Under the pieces are notes generated by a model. That model was not told where the DNA came from. It searched no databases and was given only the letters and a program-made list of their open reading frames with translations. Below are positions 52,844 to 63,248 of a DNA stretch of 64,000 nt, piece by piece. The position numbers and the translations under genes are program-made. Source of the DNA: Smithella sp. Lineage in GTDB: Bacteria > Desulfobacterota > Syntrophia > Syntrophales > Smithellaceae. The number at the start of each line of letters is the position of its first letter. Within the stretch, counting starts at the first letter, position 1. The DNA lies in NCBI GenBank assembly GCA_018056685.1, contig JAGPFC010000008.1, positions 9,075 through 73,074 on the forward strand, written 5' to 3'.

Positions 52844-55315
52844 ATGAAAATACGCAGGCCGTTGCTCTATCTTCTGACAGTATTTATAGCAGGAATCATT
52901 GCCGGCAGTTATTTTAAGCTGCCTGCCGGAGTGCTTTTGGCGATGGTCATCATCGTTTTATTGTTCATTCCGATCAGTATCAGAAAGAAATGGAATGCGA
53001 CCGCATTTCTCTTCACTGCCGGACTGATTTTCCTCCTGGGATTTTTCAACATTCAAAAACAGATTTATTTTTTCAAAGATGATTTGAGAATTTTGAATCA
53101 CGTCGACCAGGGCAAAGTTACCGTGGAAGGTATTGTCACGGAAAGCCCTGTCAGTTATCAGGAAAAAGATGTTTTAGTCATACGCTGCATGCGAATTTTA
53201 AAAGATCAATCATATGTTCCAACAGCGGGGATTATTCGTCTGGTCATTCCTCCGGATTTAAATTTCCGGTATGGTGATTTCATTCGTTTTCAATCTCATT
53301 TAAGAAAGATCAGGAACTTTAACAACCCCGGACGTTTTGACTATGAACGTTACATGAACCTTCAGGGGATTTACGTTTCCGGATTCGTCAATGACGCTTC
53401 GGAAATCGTCCTCCTCAGAAAAAATACTGCCGGCAATGTGATGCGGAAGCTTGAATCGTTCAGGTATTATTTAAAACAAATCATCGCCAAGAACGCTACG
53501 TCGCCGGCAAGGGAAGTGCTGGAAGCCATGACACTCGGCAATCAAAATGAAATTCCCGATGAAATCAGGGATAATTTCAGCAAAACCGGAACATCCCATA
53601 TCCTTTCCATCTCCGGCCTGCATGTCGCAATGGTCGCGGCAACATTTTTCTTTCTCATTTTTTTTATTTTAAAATCGTCTGAATGGATGATGCTGAAATT
53701 CAATATCATGAAAATTGCGGCGGCAACGGCTTTTTTAATGGTTTTTCTTTATGCGCTCATCGCGGGCATGGGAGTTACCGTCTTGCGGGCTACCTTGATG
53801 GCGTTTATTTTTTTACTTGCCCTGATGCTCGGAAAACAAAAAGATTTTTATAACACCCTCGCCATTGCCGGTTTATTGATTCTGACGATTTCACCGGAAG
53901 CGTTGTTTGATATCTCCTTTCAACTTTCTTTCGCGTCCGTCTTATCCATCATCTATATTGTTCCCCGAATCAGTTTCTCTTTTCCGGATAAGATGTTCAC
54001 GTTTCCACCCTGGTTGAGAAGTGTCATTCACTACGTGTTCACGACTGTCGTTGTCTGTATCGCGGCAACCCTGGGCACGCTGCCCTTAATCATTTATTAT
54101 TTTGACCGGGTGTCCCTGGTGACCATTTTAGCCAACCTGATTGTGGTTCCTCTTCTGGGCACCCTGACACTGTCCGTGGCGATGTTTTTCATTTTATTCT
54201 CCTTCTCCCCTACCCTTTCCGGTTTTTTGATTCAACTGGCATCTTTTTTGACACAGATATCCATTAACGTGATTAATCATCTCGCCAACCTTTCCTTGGC
54301 ATCCATATCCGTTGCCAAACCCCATCTCGCTGAAATAGCTCTTTTCTATTTGATGCTCTTTCTTTTTTTTCAGCTTCTGGATCATTGGAAGAATCAAAAA
54401 ATATTTTCTCTTCGTTTCTCAGCGGTAAAATATTTACTCATCATGACCATTTTTATTTCCGTCGCCGATATTATTTACTTTTCAGTTCATCACAAACTCT
54501 CATCTGATCTGAAAATAACAGTCATTGATGTTGGACAGGGTCATTCGGCTTTTGTAGAGCTTCCCGGCGGAGAAACCATGCTGATTGATGGCGGCGGATT
54601 TTCGAAAGGTTCGTTTGACGTGGGCAAGAGTGTGATTGCCCCGTTTCTTTACGCACAGAGAATCAATAAAATTGACACGGTGGTCCTTACGCATCCGCAT
54701 CCCGATCATTTATCCGGCCTGATTTATATTCTGAACAATTTCAACGTCCGGAATGTCTGGAAAAGTGAATTGCCGGTTGATCCCGATATTTTTCCCCAAT
54801 GGGAAAGAACCCTCTCTGCCCATAAAATAAAAACAATTCTCCTTTCGGATCATTTTCCTGAACAAATATTTCGCGGAGTCCGCTTCAAGGTATTATGGCC
54901 ACCCGCTAATTTATTGCGGGAAAGAAATGATTTCTCGTATGACGATGTCAATGACTCCTCGCTGGTGCTTAAAATAACTTACGGCAAAACAAGTTTTCTC
55001 TTTCCCGGCGATATTTCGACCGACATTGAACAGCGTCTCATACAAGCAGGCGTCAATCTTAAAAGTGATATTTTAATTTTGCCGCATCATGGTTCAATTC
55101 ATTCGAGCAGCACTGATTTCGTTGAAGCTGTTTCCTGTCGTTACGCAGTCATCAGTGCGGGAAAAGCAAATGTTTTCATGCATCCTCACCCCGCCATCAT
55201 TGAGAGATACAAAAACGCAGTAGCGGAAATATTCCGTACCGATCAGGATGGAGCAATAAGTTTTATAACGGACGGAAAGAATCTGCGCGTGCAAAAATTC
55301 GTTCAAATCCAATAA
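52844..55315 (+). CDS. comEC: ComEC/Rec2-family DNA-uptake channel
   Basis: 823-aa integral membrane protein thought to carry single-stranded DNA across the inner membrane. An N-terminal DUF4131 region (about 20-190) is followed by the Competence domain (about 230-510) with SGLHVAMVAATFFFLIF and many membrane helices. The C-terminal metallo-beta-lactamase domain (about 555-815) has VIDVGQGHSAFVELPGGETM, LTHPHPDHLSG, LPHHGSIHSS. The metal ligands are intact, so the nuclease-like domain may be active. GAAGG lies 5 nt before the ATG. Confidence 0.93.
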   Translation: MKIRRPLLYLLTVFIAGIIAGSYFKLPAGVLLAMVIIVLLFIPISIRKKWNATAFLFTAGLIFLLGFFNIQKQIYFFKDDLRILNHVDQGKVTVEGIVTESPVSYQEKDVLVIRCMRILKDQSYVPTAGIIRLVIPPDLNFRYGDFIRFQSHLRKIRNFNNPGRFDYERYMNLQGIYVSGFVNDASEIVLLRKNTAGNVMRKLESFRYYLKQIIAKNATSPAREVLEAMTLGNQNEIPDEIRDNFSKTGTSHILSISGLHVAMVAATFFFLIFFILKSSEWMMLKFNIMKIAAATAFLMVFLYALIAGMGVTVLRATLMAFIFLLALMLGKQKDFYNTLAIAGLLILTISPEALFDISFQLSFASVLSIIYIVPRISFSFPDKMFTFPPWLRSVIHYVFTTVVVCIAATLGTLPLIIYYFDRVSLVTILANLIVVPLLGTLTLSVAMFFILFSFSPTLSGFLIQLASFLTQISINVINHLANLSLASISVAKPHLAEIALFYLMLFLFFQLLDHWKNQKIFSLRFSAVKYLLIMTIFISVADIIYFSVHHKLSSDLKITVIDVGQGHSAFVELPGGETMLIDGGGFSKGSFDVGKSVIAPFLYAQRINKIDTVVLTHPHPDHLSGLIYILNNFNVRNVWKSELPVDPDIFPQWERTLSAHKIKTILLSDHFPEQIFRGVRFKVLWPPANLLRERNDFSYDDVNDSSLVLKITYGKTSFLFPGDISTDIEQRLIQAGVNLKSDILILPHHGSIHSSSTDFVEAVSCRYAVISAGKANVFMHPHPAIIERYKNAVAEIFRTDQDGAISFITDGKNLRVQKFVQIQ

Positions 55316-55323
55316 ATAATCCA

Positions 55324-55351
55324 TTGACTTTATGTTTTATGGGATTATAAT
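55324..55351 (+). promoter_or_regulatory. Sigma-70 promoter of the multi-PAS kinase
   Basis: TTGACT (55324-55329), 16-nt spacer, TATAAT (55346-55351). It would give a leader of about 280 nt before the kinase start. The 324-nt gap 55316-55639 holds this promoter and one small ORF. Confidence 0.65.
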
Positions 55352-55504
55352 TTAACCATAAACAAATTATGTGTTTGCCATAATTTTTGACAATGCCGTT
55401 GTGGCAGGCAGTTTTTTATATTTTGGCTATTCAGTGATCCGTTGATTAGCGCATCGCGTTTATAAATCATTTCATTTTTGATTTACAGCAGGAAATCTGG
55501 CGCC

Positions 55505-55621
55505 ATGAAAAACAGCACGTTTGCCGAAACCGCAAGCAACAAACAACATCCGCACAAGAAACTTTCTTCTCCTGGTAAAATCAGAAAACAAAAAGTAATT
55601 CAACGAGAAAAAAAATATTAA
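55505..55621 (+). CDS. Small lysine-rich ORF upstream of the multi-PAS kinase, 38 aa
   Basis: A 38-codon frame from MKNSTFAETASNKQHPHKK to QREKKY, ending 18 nt before the kinase start. Its basic, low-complexity composition resembles the N-terminal tail of the kinase itself. The ribosome site (AGGA about 14 nt upstream) is poorly spaced. It could be a real small peptide, a translational coupler, or a chance frame. Confidence 0.3.
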   Translation: MKNSTFAETASNKQHPHKKLSSPGKIRKQKVIQREKKY

Positions 55622-55639
55622 TTCAGAGGGATTCAGGTT

Positions 55640-58600
55640 ATGAACAATCACATCAAAAAAAAACCCGTCAGGAAAAACCTTTCTCAAAAGACCAAAAAGA
55701 CGATGACATCCCCCAAAAATACTTCAATCGGTAAATCTAAAAAAACCGCAGAAAGTAAAATTGCCCCGAAAACTCCAGCGACTAAGCGGGCTGTAAATTC
55801 AACAAAAGGATCCAATCCGGATACATACCGGGACATTATCGAAAATCTCCAGGAAGGAATTTTTGAAGTGGATCTTGCCGGTCATTATACTCTTTTAAAC
55901 AAGGCCGTTTGTCGTGCTCTCGGATATACAAAAAAAGAAGTCCTTGGAAGCAACGGTTTGCAATATATCGATAGTAACGACAGAGAAAAAGTATCAAAAA
56001 TATTTAGCCAAATTTATAAGACAGGTAAATCCGTCAGAGAAATCGCTTACCACATCACAAGAAAAAATGGAGAAAAAAGATATATCGAAGCATCCATCCA
56101 GCTATGTAAAAATTCATCAGGCAAACCCATTGGCTTCCGCGGCATAGCTTATGACTTCACTGAACGTAAAAAAACAGAAGAAGAATTGAAAGAAAGCCGC
56201 GAAAGCTACAGAAGACTTTTTGAAGATCACGCGGCAGTCAAGTTAATTATCGATCCGTCAACAGGTAGGATTATGGATGCCAATCGAGCAGCGGTTGAGT
56301 ATTACGGCTGGGCACGCGAAAAAATACAACAGATGAAAATATCCGATATCAATACCATCAGTTCTGAAGAAATAAATATTGAAATCGAGAAAGCGCTTAA
56401 GAATAAAAGAGTGCATTTTGAATTTCGCCATCGTCTTGCGGATGGTTCGATCAGGGATGTAGAAGTGTACACAAGTTCCATTGTCATGAATGGAAAGCCT
56501 GTGCTTCATTCAATTGTTCATGACATCACCGACCGTAAACAAATTCAGGAATCTTTGAAAAAGAGTGAAGCCAGATTCAAGAATCTGTTCGAAAACAGTC
56601 CCGCGGGTATTTTTCTCTTAAAAGATCGGATTATCACCGAGGTAAATCAGGTTTTATGTGAAATATCAGGATACTCCCGTGAGGAAATGATCGGACAGTC
56701 TGTCGTTATGTGCTACAAAGATCAGGAAGAATTTGAACGTGTCGGCAAATATCTTTATGAACAAGTGGCGCGAAATGGAATCGGTATTTCAGATGCCCGT
56801 TTAAGGCGGAAAAACGGAGAAGTAATTGATGGCTTGTTGTATCTGAGTCAGGTTGATGCCGAAGACGCGTCCATGGGGTTTCAGGCCATTGTAATTGATA
56901 TAACCGGGCGCAAGAGAACGGAGGAAGAACTAATCAAGGCCAGTTTTTTCAACGAGGCCATTCTGGACAGCATTCCCGGCATTCTTTATGTCTATGATGA
57001 GAACGGGCACTTGATTCGCTGGAACGTGCGCCATGAATACGTGACCGGCTACTCAGCCGGAGAATTGAAAGGCCGATATATTCTGGACTGGTTCCGGGGA
57101 CCGGATATCGACATTATCAAAAATGCCTTAAACGAAACGATGACCAAAGGCCACGCCTGGGTGGAAGCCAGTCTTATCGCCAAAGACGGTCATCCCATTC
57201 CCATGTTGTTCACGGGAGTCCGGCTCTCCATGGAAGGAAAAACGCACATCCTGGGCATCGGTATCGACATTTCCGAACGCAAGCGGGCGGAAGAGGAATT
57301 GAGGGAAAAAGATCTCCGGTTAACGGCAATCTTCAATAACGATCCTTCCGGAATAATGCTGATCAACGCAAAGACACGCGTAATCGCCGACATCAATGCA
57401 TCCGGGCTGAAGATGATCGGTCGTGCCAAAGAAGATGTCATCGGGAAAATCTGCCATAAGTTTGTCTGTGCCTCGGAAAAGAAATCATGTCCCATATGCG
57501 ATCTGGGCCAAACGGTGGACCGTGCCGAACGTGTTCTCCTGAAAGCGAATGGTGAAGGTTTGCCGATTTTAAAAACAGTCGTGCCCATAACGTTTGCCGG
57601 AGAAGATTATCTTCTGGAAAGTTTTCAGGACATCAGTGAAAGAAAACTAGCGGAAGAAAAACTGCAAGCCGAGCAACTGCGTTTCCGCGCGCTGGCCGAG
57701 CAATCTTCGGATATCATTGTCCTGGTTGACAAAACAGGAAAGGTCGTTTACGAAAATCCCGCTATCAGGAACATTTTAGGCTATGATCCGCTGGAAAGAA
57801 CAGGGAAAGATGTATTTGAAAAAGTTCACCCGGATGACCTGCCTCTCGCAATCAGCGCTTTCAAGACGTTAATTGAAGATATCCATGCGCCCACGCAGCG
57901 TTTTGAAGTGCGTGTTCTTCATCCCAACGGCAAGTGGTTCACGTTTGAAATCGCGGGAAGCAGTCTGGTACATAATCATCAGATTGAGGGTGTCATAATC
58001 AATCTTCACAACATCACTGAACGCAAAGAAGCGGAGGAGTCTCTGCGAGTATCCGAAAGGAAATTTTCATCAGCTTTTCACGACAGCCCCAGCGCCATGT
58101 GCATTTCTTCCTTATCGGACGGCCGTTTCATCGATGTAAACAATGTTTATGCCCATACACTGGGATACACCCGTGAAGAACTGATCGGTCGTACCTCGGC
58201 AGACATCGATTTATGGGTGGACGCAGCCGACCGGGAGGCCATGATCAGCGCGCTGTCGGAAAACGGTCTGGCGAGGACGATTGAATTAAGATTGCGCAAC
58301 AGGCAGGGTGGAATTATCTGGGGCTTGACCTCGGCATCGCTCATCAACATTGCCGGTGAATCATATCTCCTCACCCAGACCCAGGACATTACCGACTTAA
58401 AGCATGCACAGGCGGTGTTACAGGAAAATGAAAAACGGTTGCGTGGTATTACAGAAAATTTACCCGGTATTATTTTTCAGTTTTATGCGACGGACAGTGG
58501 CGAGTACGGGGTCAGCTATCTCAGCGAACCTATGCATGAATTTGCGGAAATAATGACCAAGGCGGAATTTGAAGACCTCAATTCTGTCTTTCCTAGATTC

Positions 58601-61432
58601 TTTTCCCGCATTCATGAAGAGGACAAGGGCAGATTTCTTGTTTCAATCAAGGAATCGGTGGATACATTATCCCGGTGGAATTATGAAGGTCGGGTCTTTA
58701 CCAAGTCGGGAAAAATGATTTGGATTAATGGTATGTCTATACCAACACGTCTTGAAGATCGGGTTGTCTTTGACGGCATTATCCTGAATATTACCGAACG
58801 TAAAATCGCGGAAGAAAAATCTTTAATTGAAGAAAAGCGTTTCCGCGCCCTTGCCGAGCAATCCTCCGATATCATTCTTATGATTGATACAGAAGGAAAA
58901 ATTGTCTATGAAAATCCAGCCGTCACTAAAATTATGGGGATCATTCCTGAAGAAAGAATCGGAAAGGATTTCTTTGAAAACCTTCATCCTGATGATTTCA
59001 CTATTGTCGCCGACGCATTCAATATTTTACGCAACAATAAAAACGCGCCAACCCAATATGGTGAAATACGGATTCGTCATCAAGACGGGAATATACGCAC
59101 ATTTGATGTCAGTGCAACCAATCTTGTGCATGATCATGTAATTGAAGGTATTATCGTCAATCTCCGTGACATTACCGAACGCAAGAAGGCGGAAGCATCT
59201 CTTCGTGAAAGTGAGGAAAAATTTCGCATTCTCACCGAATACACCCCAACGGCCGTCATGCTTTATCAGAACGACAAATGGATCTATGCGAATCCTGCCG
59301 CCTCGGAAATTTCCGGCTATAGCAACGAGGAGCTTCTGAACATGAATTTCTGGGACTTCGTTCACCCCGATGACCGGAAGACGACACTGGAACGGGGAAT
59401 GAAACGACAACAGGGAGACCCGGTTAGCAGACGCTACACCCTTAGGATTATTGCCAAAGACGGTTCTCTTAAATGGCTTGATCTTTCCGGCGCAACCATA
59501 ACCATTGGCGGAAGTCCTGCCGGTATTGTTTCGGTAATGGATATTACCGAAAACAGGAAGGCGGAAGAGGCATTAAGAGAGCGTGATGAGCGGTTCAGAA
59601 AACTGTCCGCTCATGTTCCCGGCATGATTTATCAGTTTATGAAGCGGCCTGACGGAACCTACTGCCTGCCTTTTGTTACTGAATCAATCAACAGCATGTT
59701 CGGATGTTCTCCCGACGATGTCCGCGATGATTTTTCTCCCATCCTCAAGATTATTCACCGGGATGATCTTGAGATGTTATTTCATTCCATCGAAACATCG
59801 GCAAAAAATATGACTCTGTGGACATTGGAATGTCGAGTCCAAATTCCCGGCCAACCCCTTAAATGGCTTTTTGGACACGCAACCCCTGAGAAACTCCCGG
59901 ACGACAGTATCATGTGGCATGGGTATATATCGGATATTACCGAACGCAAGCTCATGGAACAAAAAATACGGGAGAACGAGGAGAGATACAAACGGATCAC
60001 TGAGAATATGAGCGGTTTCGTAAGTGAGATGGATGAGCAAGGTATTTTCCATTATAACAGCCCTTCTATTCGAATGATACTGGGATATGATCCTGAAGAA
60101 CTGAATAATAAAAATGCATTTGATTTTGTTCATCCTGAAGATCGTGAGCGGGTGATCAATAAATATATGGAAGGCATTTATACTGAATCAGAAAAGGAAG
60201 TCGAGCAACGTTACCGGCGCAAAGATGGCACTTATATCTGGCTCCGTTCATCCGGCCGTCCGATATATGGACCTGACGGTAAAAATATTGGAATGGTCGT
60301 CAATAGCATTGATATTACGGAGCGCAAAGAAGTCCAGGAAGAATTAAACCGGATTCAGTTACTCAATGAAGCCATCCTCGAAACCGTTCCGGGCATTCTT
60401 TACCTCTATGATGATACAGGCCACTTGGTACGTTGGAACAAGCAGCACGCCGTTTTAACCGGCTATTCCGATGATGAAATGAGAGGGAAATATATCCTGG
60501 ATTGGTTCGGCGGCTTGGAACCCGATACATCGAATATCATAAAAGGCATATCTGAAGCCATGACCAAGGGATATGCCTCCGCCGAGGGGCGTTTGATAAC
60601 CAAAAACGGGGATCGCATTTCTATGTATTTCACCGGAGTTAAAGTTTCCATTGCCGGCAAGGACCATCTTTTAGGCATTGGTGTGGATATAACCGAACGA
60701 AAAAAGGCGGAAGAAGAAATCATTCGCCTCAACGAAACACTGGAACAAAAGGTGAAAGAACGCACTGCCGAACTGGAGGCTTTTTCTTATTCAGTATCTC
60801 ATGATTTAAGGGCGCCTTTGAGAACCATTCATGGTTTTGGCCAGGCGCTTCTCGAAGATTGTGAAAAACAGATTGATGAACAGGGCAAAGGTTATCTTCT
60901 CCGCATCAAAAAAGCGACAGAAAACATGAATGATCTGATTGAAGACATGCTGAAGTTATCCAGAATCAATCGCACGGAAATGGATGTTGTAAAGGTTAAT
61001 CTTTCCACAATCGCCACAGCCATCATGAAAGAACTACAGAGCAGTCAACCTCCCCGTAACGCCAGCATCATCATCGCTGACCGTCTGGAGGATTCTGCCG
61101 ATCCGAGATTGATGCGAATCATGCTCGAAAATATTCTTGGCAACGCGTGGAAATTTACTGGAAAAAAAGGGAAAACGGAGATAGAATTTGGCCAAACCTG
61201 CAAGGATGGCAAAAAAGTATATTTTATCCGTGATAACGGAGCCGGGTTTGATATGGAACATTCAAAAAAAATGTTTGCGCCTTTTCAACGGTTTCATTCG
61301 ATGGAAGAGTTTCCCGGCACAGGGATCGGGCTGGCCATCGTCAATCGCATAGTCAGCCGTCACGAAGGCAGCGTCTGGGTTGAATCACTACCCGGCCGGG
61401 GAACCACTGTCTATTTCACATTGCACGATTAA
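55640..61432 (+). CDS. Multi-PAS sensor histidine kinase (about 13 PAS domains)
   Basis: 1930-aa soluble sensor kinase. A Lys/Thr/Ser-rich tail (1-60) precedes about thirteen tandem PAS/PAC units starting near residues 61, 186, 312, 436, 557, 680, 807, 932, 1067, 1194, 1318, 1450 and 1574. Most end in DITERK-type linkers. The kinase core follows: FSYSVSHDLRAPLRTIHGFG with His1721, then NILGNAWKFTGKKGKTE and GTGIGLAIVNRIVSRHEG. No transmembrane segment is seen. Units 4 and 13, 6 and 9, and 8 and 11 are visibly similar, pointing to internal duplication. Unit 5 has a Cys cluster CHKFVCASEKKSCPICDLG. A CheY-like regulator follows 17 nt downstream. Confidence 0.95.
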   Translation: MNNHIKKKPVRKNLSQKTKKTMTSPKNTSIGKSKKTAESKIAPKTPATKRAVNSTKGSNPDTYRDIIENLQEGIFEVDLAGHYTLLNKAVCRALGYTKKEVLGSNGLQYIDSNDREKVSKIFSQIYKTGKSVREIAYHITRKNGEKRYIEASIQLCKNSSGKPIGFRGIAYDFTERKKTEEELKESRESYRRLFEDHAAVKLIIDPSTGRIMDANRAAVEYYGWAREKIQQMKISDINTISSEEINIEIEKALKNKRVHFEFRHRLADGSIRDVEVYTSSIVMNGKPVLHSIVHDITDRKQIQESLKKSEARFKNLFENSPAGIFLLKDRIITEVNQVLCEISGYSREEMIGQSVVMCYKDQEEFERVGKYLYEQVARNGIGISDARLRRKNGEVIDGLLYLSQVDAEDASMGFQAIVIDITGRKRTEEELIKASFFNEAILDSIPGILYVYDENGHLIRWNVRHEYVTGYSAGELKGRYILDWFRGPDIDIIKNALNETMTKGHAWVEASLIAKDGHPIPMLFTGVRLSMEGKTHILGIGIDISERKRAEEELREKDLRLTAIFNNDPSGIMLINAKTRVIADINASGLKMIGRAKEDVIGKICHKFVCASEKKSCPICDLGQTVDRAERVLLKANGEGLPILKTVVPITFAGEDYLLESFQDISERKLAEEKLQAEQLRFRALAEQSSDIIVLVDKTGKVVYENPAIRNILGYDPLERTGKDVFEKVHPDDLPLAISAFKTLIEDIHAPTQRFEVRVLHPNGKWFTFEIAGSSLVHNHQIEGVIINLHNITERKEAEESLRVSERKFSSAFHDSPSAMCISSLSDGRFIDVNNVYAHTLGYTREELIGRTSADIDLWVDAADREAMISALSENGLARTIELRLRNRQGGIIWGLTSASLINIAGESYLLTQTQDITDLKHAQAVLQENEKRLRGITENLPGIIFQFYATDSGEYGVSYLSEPMHEFAEIMTKAEFEDLNSVFPRFFSRIHEEDKGRFLVSIKESVDTLSRWNYEGRVFTKSGKMIWINGMSIPTRLEDRVVFDGIILNITERKIAEEKSLIEEKRFRALAEQSSDIILMIDTEGKIVYENPAVTKIMGIIPEERIGKDFFENLHPDDFTIVADAFNILRNNKNAPTQYGEIRIRHQDGNIRTFDVSATNLVHDHVIEGIIVNLRDITERKKAEASLRESEEKFRILTEYTPTAVMLYQNDKWIYANPAASEISGYSNEELLNMNFWDFVHPDDRKTTLERGMKRQQGDPVSRRYTLRIIAKDGSLKWLDLSGATITIGGSPAGIVSVMDITENRKAEEALRERDERFRKLSAHVPGMIYQFMKRPDGTYCLPFVTESINSMFGCSPDDVRDDFSPILKIIHRDDLEMLFHSIETSAKNMTLWTLECRVQIPGQPLKWLFGHATPEKLPDDSIMWHGYISDITERKLMEQKIRENEERYKRITENMSGFVSEMDEQGIFHYNSPSIRMILGYDPEELNNKNAFDFVHPEDRERVINKYMEGIYTESEKEVEQRYRRKDGTYIWLRSSGRPIYGPDGKNIGMVVNSIDITERKEVQEELNRIQLLNEAILETVPGILYLYDDTGHLVRWNKQHAVLTGYSDDEMRGKYILDWFGGLEPDTSNIIKGISEAMTKGYASAEGRLITKNGDRISMYFTGVKVSIAGKDHLLGIGVDITERKKAEEEIIRLNETLEQKVKERTAELEAFSYSVSHDLRAPLRTIHGFGQALLEDCEKQIDEQGKGYLLRIKKATENMNDLIEDMLKLSRINRTEMDVVKVNLSTIATAIMKELQSSQPPRNASIIIADRLEDSADPRLMRIMLENILGNAWKFTGKKGKTEIEFGQTCKDGKKVYFIRDNGAGFDMEHSKKMFAPFQRFHSMEEFPGTGIGLAIVNRIVSRHEGSVWVESLPGRGTTVYFTLHD

Positions 61433-61449
61433 TTCGGAGATTCTCCAAA

Positions 61450-61890
61450 ATGGTTCAGGACAAAAAAATATTACTCATTGAGGATAATGCTGATGACATT
61501 GAACTCACCCTGCGCGCGTTCAAAAAAAACAACATCCTGAATGAAATCATCGTCAAATCCGATGGCATGGCGGCTCTGGATTTTTTCTTTGGTGAGAACG
61601 GAATTGCCGGTAACCATAACGTGGAACTGCCTATCCTGATTTTGCTTGATTTAAAAATCCCCAAAATTGACGGCATCGATGTCCTGGAACGCCTGAGAAC
61701 GGATGAGAGAACGAAGCTGATTCCCATCGTCATCCTGACATCTTCCAAAGAGCCTAACGATCTTCTCAGTTGTTATCAACGGGGCTGCAACAGCTATTTA
61801 CGAAAGCCGGTGGATTTCAACCGATTTACTGAAATGGTCAGAGAATTAGGATTCTACTGGCTGATGATGAACGAAGTACCGCAACAATAA
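61450..61890 (+). CDS. Single-domain response regulator (Rcp1-like)
   Basis: 146-aa receiver protein with no output domain. Acidic pocket EDNADD, phospho-acceptor Asp in LLDLKIPKIDG, TS in VILTSSKEPND, and Lys in YLRKPVDF. The insert between strand 2 and helix 3 (DFFFGENGIAGNHN) is typical of Rcp1-type partners of PAS or phytochrome kinases. It is 17 nt after the multi-PAS kinase and is its likely partner; its own target is not in the window. Confidence 0.93.
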   Translation: MVQDKKILLIEDNADDIELTLRAFKKNNILNEIIVKSDGMAALDFFFGENGIAGNHNVELPILILLDLKIPKIDGIDVLERLRTDERTKLIPIVILTSSKEPNDLLSCYQRGCNSYLRKPVDFNRFTEMVRELGFYWLMMNEVPQQ

Positions 61891-61985
61891 ACATATTATT
61901 CCATCAAACTGCCGACCTGACTTTTCCATTGCCAAAAACAATTGAATATGCTAGAGGTCCACGGTTAATTTTATGGACGGAAATT

Positions 61986-63248
61986 ATGGAAAAAATAACA
62001 GCAATTCGCGGATTTAAAGACATTTTACCCCGGGACGCTTTTTTGTTTTGGAAGATTGAATCCATGGCCCGCCAGGTGTTTGACGCTTTCGGATTTCGGG
62101 AAATTCGTGTCCCCATTATGGAAAAGACAGAACTTTTTCAGCGGAGCATCGGTGAAACAACGGATATTGTTGAGAAGGAAATGTACACGTTTGCCGATCG
62201 CGACAAAGAACTGATCACGCTGCGGCCGGAGGCGACCGCTTCCGTTATCCGCGCCTATATCGAACACAATATGTCGGCCGCCGAATCCATAACGAAACTA
62301 TTCACCATCGGTCCGATGTTTCGCCGCGAAAGGCCGCAGAAAGGCCGTTTCCGTCAGTTTAATCAGATTGACGTGGAACTCTTCGGCGAAGATAAACCGC
62401 AATTCGATGCTGAAATCATTTTTATGCTGATGCATTTCTTAACAAGCTGCGGCTTGAAAAATCTGGATCTGGAAATCAATTCGCTGGGCTGCCCGGCCTG
62501 CCGGCCATCCTTTTCCAAATCGGTCATTGATTTTTTAAAAGGGAGCGAGGAGCATCTCTGTCCCGACTGCCGGAGACGGATCCATACCAATCCCCTGCGT
62601 GTATTTGATTGCAAGGTGGAAACCTGTGCGGCTACCATTGTAAAAGCTCCTGCCATTCTCGATTTCTTGTGCTCCGAGTGTAACGATCATTTCGGGCAGG
62701 TCAAATCGCTGCTCCGTGACTTGAACATCACGTATAACGTCAATTCCCGAATGGTCCGCGGCCTGGATTACTACACGAGAACCGCTTTTGAAGTCAAAAC
62801 GAATGTCCTGGGGGCGCAAAATGCCGTCGCCGGTGGCGGCAGATACAACGGTCTGGTCAGTTACCTTGGCGGACCGGACGTTCCGGGTATTGGATTCGCT
62901 GTCGGTTTCGAACGGCTGATTTCCTGTCTTCCGGAAGACGGAAACCATCATTTTAAAACCGGTGTATTTATTGCCGCGCTCGGTGCAAAAGCTCAAAAAA
63001 TGGCTTTTCATCTGACCCATCAACTGAGAGTGGCCGGCATATCAGCGGAAATGGATTACGCGGATAAAAGCCTGAAATCCCAGCTCAAACGGGCTGATAA
63101 ATTGAACGCATCCTTTGCGTTGATTCTTGGTGACAAGGAAATTGAAGAACAGCAGGCGATGTTAAGAAATATGCAAACGAAAGATCAACAGGCAATTCCT
63201 CTGAATTGCCTGCCGGAGTCTATTCTTAAAATTATCAAAGAGAGGTAA
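61986..63248 (+). CDS. hisS: Histidyl-tRNA synthetase
   Basis: Class II synthetase, 420 aa. MEKITAIRGFKDILPRDAF is the usual start. Motif 1 region TELFQRSIGETTDIVEKEMY, motif 2 GPMFRRERPQKGRFRQFNQ, and the His-specific loops RGLDYYTRTAFEV and GGGRYNGLV are present, then the anticodon domain. ATG at 61986 is chosen on homology; a 19-codon longer frame lacks a family match. aspS begins on the base after the stop. Confidence 0.97.
   Translation: MEKITAIRGFKDILPRDAFLFWKIESMARQVFDAFGFREIRVPIMEKTELFQRSIGETTDIVEKEMYTFADRDKELITLRPEATASVIRAYIEHNMSAAESITKLFTIGPMFRRERPQKGRFRQFNQIDVELFGEDKPQFDAEIIFMLMHFLTSCGLKNLDLEINSLGCPACRPSFSKSVIDFLKGSEEHLCPDCRRRIHTNPLRVFDCKVETCAATIVKAPAILDFLCSECNDHFGQVKSLLRDLNITYNVNSRMVRGLDYYTRTAFEVKTNVLGAQNAVAGGGRYNGLVSYLGGPDVPGIGFAVGFERLISCLPEDGNHHFKTGVFIAALGAKAQKMAFHLTHQLRVAGISAEMDYADKSLKSQLKRADKLNASFALILGDKEIEEQQAMLRNMQTKDQQAIPLNCLPESILKIIKER

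Noticed and set aside
55472-55687. Minus-strand 71-codon frame at the kinase start
   Set aside because: It is antisense to a Lys-rich low-complexity region, so its Phe-rich reading is an artefact.
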